Assembly: GCA_030754655.1 (NCBI GenBank)
Contig: JASLZX010000002.1
Location: 1-64,000, forward strand
Direction: 5' to 3'
DNA from: UBA8886 sp002731655
GTDB taxonomy: Archaea > Thermoplasmatota > Poseidoniia > MGIII > CG-Epi1
Length of the DNA stretch: 64,000 bases
Program-made: the position numbers and the translations under genes
In this document: piece by piece, positions 60,262 through 64,000 of the stretch
How the letters are laid out: each line of letters begins with the position of its first letter
How positions within the stretch are numbered: position 1 is the first letter of the stretch
Notes under the pieces: model-generated
Database searches by the model: none
What the model was told of the DNA's origin: nothing
The model's input: the letters and a program-made list of their open reading frames with translations, nothing else

Positions 60262-60285
60262 GGCGCTCGCCAGCCGACGGGGATT

Positions 60286-61296
60286 TTAAACTTCGACGAC
60301 CCAGCCGAACTTGTCGGGGGCGTCACCGTGCTGGATGGCGGTCAGCGCTTCGTAGAGCGCGCGAGTGCGCGGGCCGACTTCGCCGCCGCTGAACTGGTGG
60401 TCCTGCCCTTCGTAGTTGATGCAGCCGATGGGTGAAATGACTGCGGCGGTGCCGGAGCAGAAGAGTTCATCGGCGCCAAGCGCCTCGTCGATGGAGACGT
60501 CTCGCTCCTCGACCTTGAGCCCGAAACGCTCGGCGGCCAGTTGCAGCACCGAGTCACGCGTCACGCCGGACAGGATAGAGCCGCTCAGGGCGGGCGTCAC
60601 AAGCGTGTCGCCGAAGATTGCAAAGAAATTGGCGGCGCCGACCTCCTCGATATAGCGCTCCTTGACGGCGTCCAAGTAGACTACCTCGGCGTAGCCCTTG
60701 CGCTTGGCGTGGCTGCTCGGCATCATCCCGGGAGCGTAGTTGCCGATGGCCTTGACGCCGCCGGTCCCCTTCGGGGCGGCGCGGTGAAAGTCGCGCGTCA
60801 CCAGCAGCCGGATGGGGCTCAGCCCGCCCTTGAAGTAGGGGCCGACCGGCGACGCGTAAACCAAGAATGCGAACTCCGGTGCCGGTGCGACTCCCAGAAT
60901 GGCGCCGCTGCCGAACACCAGCGGGCGGATGTAGAGCGCACCGTCGTTGTTGGGCGGGATGTAGTCGCTGTTTTTGCTGACGACATCGCGCACCGCGGAG
61001 AGAAACAGCTCCTTGGGAACCGGTGGCATTGAGAGCCGGCGACAGCCGGCGTGCAGCCTCGCCGCGTTCATCGCTGGTCGGAATAGCAGGATGCGCCCGT
61101 CGTCGGCGCGGTAAGCCTTGAGCCCTTCGAAGAGCCCCTGCCCGTAGTTCAGTACGCACGCCGCCGGCGAGATCTCAAGGTTCTGGAACGGCTGTAGCTC
61201 GCCCGGCTGCCACTCATCGCCCAGCTCGCAGCGGGCGATGAACATCGTGCGGGTGGGGGTGAAGGAAAAAGTCAGTTCGCCGAAGTCTATACTCAC
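60286..61296 (-). CDS. ilvE: Branched-chain amino acid aminotransferase
   Basis: Transfers the amino group in the last step of Leu, Ile and Val synthesis. From GTG 61296 it has 336 residues, fold type IV: LNYGQGLFEGLKAYR (49-63), FRPAMNAARL, the PLP-Lys182 in GGVKAIGNYAPG, RYIEEVGAANFFAIFGD, TPALSGSILSGVTRDS and ELFCSGTAAVISPIG. The GTG overlaps the stop of the upstream aminotransferase (GTGA), showing coupling. The open frame to 61371 is not needed. Confidence 0.95.
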   Translation of the reverse strand: MSIDFGELTFSFTPTRTMFIARCELGDEWQPGELQPFQNLEISPAACVLNYGQGLFEGLKAYRADDGRILLFRPAMNAARLHAGCRRLSMPPVPKELFLSAVRDVVSKNSDYIPPNNDGALYIRPLVFGSGAILGVAPAPEFAFLVYASPVGPYFKGGLSPIRLLVTRDFHRAAPKGTGGVKAIGNYAPGMMPSSHAKRKGYAEVVYLDAVKERYIEEVGAANFFAIFGDTLVTPALSGSILSGVTRDSVLQLAAERFGLKVEERDVSIDEALGADELFCSGTAAVISPIGCINYEGQDHQFSGGEVGPRTRALYEALTAIQHGDAPDKFGWVVEV

Positions 61297-62600
61297 GTTC
61301 TCGCCTCGCTGAACATCGCCAGCCGCTCTTCCAGCACCGGATACTCTTTTTTGTTGACGAACGACACGCATACTCGTAGCCCGTCCCGGGAAGAGCCGGC
61401 TGACTTTAGCGTGATGGTCGAAATCCCGTAGCGCAACAACTCGAGCAGCAATTCCCCCGACTCGAGCCCGGGATAGTCAAGTGTCAGGTAGAAGCCGTCG
61501 CCAATCGCTGCGCCGTTATCGTCAGCATAGACCAGCTCGAAGCCGGCCGACAGGAACATCTTCCGCAGGTGGCGGGTGCGTTTGCCATACTCTCGCGTCC
61601 GCGCGACGAAGTCCAGCTCGCCGTCGCTGGCCGCTTCGAGCATCGCCGCCAGTCCGTGCTGCGCGGTGTGCGACGCGCCGGACGTCGTGACGTAGAGCCC
61701 GCCGTGCGCGAAGGCGTGTCCGAACTGGGCGGTGCCGCAGCTTTCCTCGAGCGCGGGGAATTCGCGTTCGCGCAACCCCGGCGAGATGACGGCCAGCGCA
61801 CAGCGCTGGCCGGGATACGAGAACGCCTTGGACGACGAAAGCAGCAGCACCCAGTTCTTCCCATAACGCCCGACGGTAGGGACGAAGGGCGGCTCGCCCG
61901 GCTGCGAATAATCCTCGCGGAAGTCCATTCCGAGATACGCCTGGTCCTCGATGGCGAGCGCGCCGTGCGCGTCGCACAGGCGGGCGATGCCCTCCAGCTC
62001 CGCCTGGGTCAGGCAGGCCCAACTGGGGTTGTTGGGCGACGACCAGAAGACGCCGCCGACATCGCCGCGCTCGAGGCGCGCCTCGAGCGCGGCAAGCAAA
62101 GCGTCACCGCGCAGGTCGCCCAGCTCCAGCCCGTCGTGCGGCAGCCCGAGAAAGCGCGCCTGTAACTGGCTGACTGGGAAGGTGGGGTCGAGAAACAGGA
62201 TGGTTTCGCGCCCGGGATGCATCCGCGCCGCCAGCGCCTGCGCGACGAAGCCGCCTTGCATCGAGCCGCAGGTGGCGACGACGCATTCCTTGCCCACGTC
62301 AAGGTCAAGGAACGCCTTTAGGAAACGCGCGCCGGCGCGCTTCAGCCGCGGAATACCGTCGAAGGGTGGATACGCGCCATGCGTTCCCGCCTCGAGCGCC
62401 TCGCGCTCCGCGGCGGCCGCCTGCGGAGGTGGCGGGATATTGGGGACGCCGAACTCCATGCGCACGAACTTGATGCCTGTCTTTGCCTCGAGCAGGCTCG
62501 CCAGTCGGTTCACCTCGCGGATGGCGAGCCGCCCGCTGTCGAAGCCAGTCTGCGCGAGTAGCGCTTCCAGCATCTGACGGGGAATTGGGATGTCGGGCAT
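61293..62600 (-). CDS. PLP-dependent aminotransferase, class I/II
   Basis: 435 residues. MEFGVPNIPPPP near 48, ATCGSMQGGFVAQALA (109-124), SPNNPSWACLT (188-198), IEDQAYLGMDF (217-227) and the PLP-Lys258 in LLSSSKAFSYPGQRCAL define the fold. Translational coupling to ilvE suggests a role in amino-acid metabolism, perhaps branched-chain or aromatic, but substrate is not evident. Start ATG 62600. Confidence 0.87.
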   Translation of the reverse strand: MPDIPIPRQMLEALLAQTGFDSGRLAIREVNRLASLLEAKTGIKFVRMEFGVPNIPPPPQAAAAEREALEAGTHGAYPPFDGIPRLKRAGARFLKAFLDLDVGKECVVATCGSMQGGFVAQALAARMHPGRETILFLDPTFPVSQLQARFLGLPHDGLELGDLRGDALLAALEARLERGDVGGVFWSSPNNPSWACLTQAELEGIARLCDAHGALAIEDQAYLGMDFREDYSQPGEPPFVPTVGRYGKNWVLLLSSSKAFSYPGQRCALAVISPGLREREFPALEESCGTAQFGHAFAHGGLYVTTSGASHTAQHGLAAMLEAASDGELDFVARTREYGKRTRHLRKMFLSAGFELVYADDNGAAIGDGFYLTLDYPGLESGELLLELLRYGISTITLKSAGSSRDGLRVCVSFVNKKEYPVLEERLAMFSEART

Positions 62601-62651
62601 GCCTCACATCGGCAGGTCCGCCTCGGCTAATAACCTTGCACCACCGACATA

Positions 62652-62660
62652 CCTAAAAAC
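62652..62660 (+). promoter_or_regulatory. TATA-like element upstream of the ThiN-type regulator
   Basis: CCTAAAAAC lies 29-37 bases before ATG 62689 in the 88-base divergent spacer. A second AT-rich element (CGATTAAT) immediately precedes the ATG and might be an operator. Confidence 0.45.
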
Positions 62661-62688
62661 CGCTTCTGAAATTAGATAAGCGATTAAT

Positions 62689-63492
62689 ATGATTCCGACC
62701 GAACTGAACGGAAACCTGCTCAAGGAATTGCGTGGCCGCACCTGCCGACTGCTCGCACGCGAGAAGTGGACACAGGCGCAACTCGGCCGCGCGCTCGGCG
62801 TCTCGCAAGTCATGGCGGGCAACTACCTCGCCGGGATGCCGACGCCGCTGCCCGAGCCGACCGAGAGCGATCTGCAGCAGGCTGCGCGTCGCCTGGCGGG
62901 GGCGTTGCGTGACGGCGCGGTGCGCGAGTGGGCGTTGGCGCTGCTGCTCGACGGCGAGCCGCTGACAATCCGGCTCCCTTCGGGCGGCGCGCGCGAAGCG
63001 GTGCTGGCCGACCTGGCACGGGTGCGCAAGCGGCTTTCGCCGCTGCTGGCGCACCTCTCGCCCGAAGTGCGCTGCAATCTGGCGTGCGCGCTGCCCGAAG
63101 CGAAAGCGGCGGACGGCATCGCCGCCTTCTCGGGCCGATTGACACCGGTCGCTGGCGAAGCGCGTCCGCTCGCGCCGGCCGAGTTCGGCGCGTCGCACCA
63201 TCTCGCTGAGCTGCTGCTGCTGCTGCGCCAGCGGATGCCCGCCCGCAAGGCGATAGTCAACCTGCGCTGGGACGCGGTCGTCGAAGACGCGCTGCCGCGC
63301 GCCGGCCTGCGACTGGCGCGGCTGGTGCGCAAGGGCGAGCGCCTCGAGCTGCCGGGGGGCGGACTCGCGCCAGCGCTGGTCGACGAGGGCAGCGTCGGGT
63401 GGGAGCCGGCGCTCTACCTGCACGGCGACACGCTCGACGAAGTGGCGACGCAGGTTGAAGCGCTGGCCGTCGCGGCGGAGCTGGCAACATGA
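62689..63492 (+). CDS. HTH regulator with ThiN (thiamine-phosphate synthase-like) domain
   Basis: 267 residues. The N-terminal helix-turn-helix (KWTQAQLGRALGVSQVMAGNYLAG, about 26-50) is followed by a linker. A ThiN-like domain comes next: LSPEVRCNLACALPEAKAADGIAAFSGRLTP, EFGASHHLAELLLLLRQRMP, ARKAIVNLRWD. This is the architecture of ThiR-type thiamine-responsive repressors of Archaea; the ThiN domain of such proteins senses thiamine phosphate. The neighbouring symporter, overlapping by 4 bases, is a likely target or partner. Confidence 0.82.
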   Translation: MIPTELNGNLLKELRGRTCRLLAREKWTQAQLGRALGVSQVMAGNYLAGMPTPLPEPTESDLQQAARRLAGALRDGAVREWALALLLDGEPLTIRLPSGGAREAVLADLARVRKRLSPLLAHLSPEVRCNLACALPEAKAADGIAAFSGRLTPVAGEARPLAPAEFGASHHLAELLLLLRQRMPARKAIVNLRWDAVVEDALPRAGLRLARLVRKGERLELPGGGLAPALVDEGSVGWEPALYLHGDTLDEVATQVEALAVAAELAT

Positions 63493-64000
63493 GCAGCGAC
63501 TTCGCGCTGCTGCTGATGTTGGCGACGCTCGGCTTCTTCGGCTGGATAGGGTGGCTGGCGGGCCGCGAGCGGCAAATCGACCGCGACTACTACCTCTCGG
63601 CACGTGGAACGCAGCCGTGGCAGGTCATTGGCCTCTCGCTCTTCGCGTCAGGGATGGGCATCTGGATTCTCTTTTCACCGTCGGAAGTGGGCTACTATTC
63701 CGGCTTCTACGACGTTTTCGCATATGCGCTCTCGGCGGCGACGCCGTTCCTGCTGCTGGCGTATCTCGGCCCGATGGTGCGCGAACGGCTGCCCGACGGC
63801 GTCACGCTCGCGGATTATGTTCGCATACGGCTGGGGCGCTTGATGCAGACCTATGTCGGCATCATCGCCGTGCTCTACATGTTCACATTCCTCGTCGCGG
63901 AATTTACTGCCATCGGCAAGGCGATGCACGTCCTGGCCGGCGTCGAGCCGATTATCCCGATAGTCGCCGTCGCAGCCGTGACAGCAGCCTACACCGCCTA
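63489..64000 (+). CDS. Sodium:solute symporter family transporter, 3' end outside window (partial)
   Basis: The frame from ATG 63489 (ATGA overlap with the regulator stop) runs open to the window edge, giving 170 residues. It begins MSSDFALLLMLATLGFFGWIG, followed by the SSS-type segments YYLSARGTQPWQVIGLSLFASGMG, YYSGFYDVFAYAL, LGPMVRERLPDGVTLADYVRIRLG and FLVAEFTAIGKAMH. It has about five membrane helices so far. The substrate is unknown; coupling to a ThiN-type regulator hints at thiamine or a precursor. Confidence 0.85.
   Translation, partial: MSSDFALLLMLATLGFFGWIGWLAGRERQIDRDYYLSARGTQPWQVIGLSLFASGMGIWILFSPSEVGYYSGFYDVFAYALSAATPFLLLAYLGPMVRERLPDGVTLADYVRIRLGRLMQTYVGIIAVLYMFTFLVAEFTAIGKAMHVLAGVEPIIPIVAVAAVTAAYTA

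Overview
This window is GC-rich, gene-dense DNA from an archaeon. The information-processing genes are archaeal: L44e, S27e, aIF2-alpha, Nop10, TFS, aEF-1-beta, EF-1A, EF-2, uS7, uS10, uS12, archaeal DnaG-like primase, and LeuRS of archaeal type. Membrane-lipid genes (GGGP synthase, geranylgeranyl reductase, a UbiA prenyltransferase) are also present. Mixed with these are bacterial-type genes: group I GroES/GroEL, DNA gyrase B, a TGS-domain ThrRS, a PlsC acyltransferase and CcmAB. Unlinked 5S rRNA, TATA-box promoters close to start codons and this mixture suggest a Thermoplasmatota-like euryarchaeon, most likely a relative of marine group II/III (Poseidoniia). The lineage is inference; domain Archaea is secure.

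Layout. 1-6174 (+): end of an MFS transporter, nadC, tsr3, a small unknown gene, geranylgeranyl reductase, then the rpl44e-rps27e-aIF2a-nop10-PAC2 operon. 6158-9377 (-): three membrane proteins of unknown role and a stand-alone Lrp-type RAM domain. 9448-9939: a promoter, a tiny two-repeat protein, tRNA-Ser and a long perfect hairpin. 9999-15309: thrS (-), a membrane protein, GGGP synthase and a DUF2070 protein. 15313-20330 (-): the rps12-rps7-EF2-EF1A-rps10 operon. 20444-24755 (+): tRNA-Thr and an ABC transporter operon ending in a large propeller/coiled-coil protein. 24752-26035 (-): TFS, an unknown membrane protein and a ferredoxin. 26119-27216 (+): aEF-1-beta and plsC. 27219-29208 (-): a lower-GC membrane protein and hisS. 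29284-31992 (+): carboxyltransferase, peroxiredoxin, flavin-binding protein and a terminator.

32026-34732 (-) holds groEL, groES and tpiA. 34808-37351 (+) holds threonine dehydrogenase, kbl and msrB. 37348-40848 (-) holds ccmB, ccmA, pyrF, a small protein and dnaG. 41041-42970 (+) holds a DUF1292 protein, tRNA-Ala and pdxS. 42990-48269 (-) holds a PKD-repeat surface protein and leuS. 48342-52954 (+) holds an endonuclease IV-like protein, 5S rRNA, and a three-gene Fe-S cluster (Mrp-DUF971, CCAEP-tail radical SAM, Nfu). 52973-54771 holds TraB-like (-), a zinc ribbon (+) and UbiA (-). 54858-56737 (+) holds an aminotransferase and nadX. 56786-62600 (-) holds gyrB, a nucleotide-sugar dehydrogenase, ilvE and another aminotransferase. 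62689-64000 (+) holds a ThiN-type regulator and the start of a sodium:solute symporter.

Functional links inside the window: NadX and NadC are two steps of de novo NAD synthesis from aspartate. Tdh and Kbl form the threonine-to-glycine route. GGGP synthase, the reductase and possibly UbiA serve isoprenoid lipids. Mrp, Nfu and the radical SAM protein look like one Fe-S unit. The most unusual signal is the 10-mer GCCTTGCGGG: I find 12 copies by eye, 11 of them on the + strand whatever the direction of the host gene, which resembles a polar chromosome motif. There is no CRISPR array, insertion sequence or prophage that I can see.
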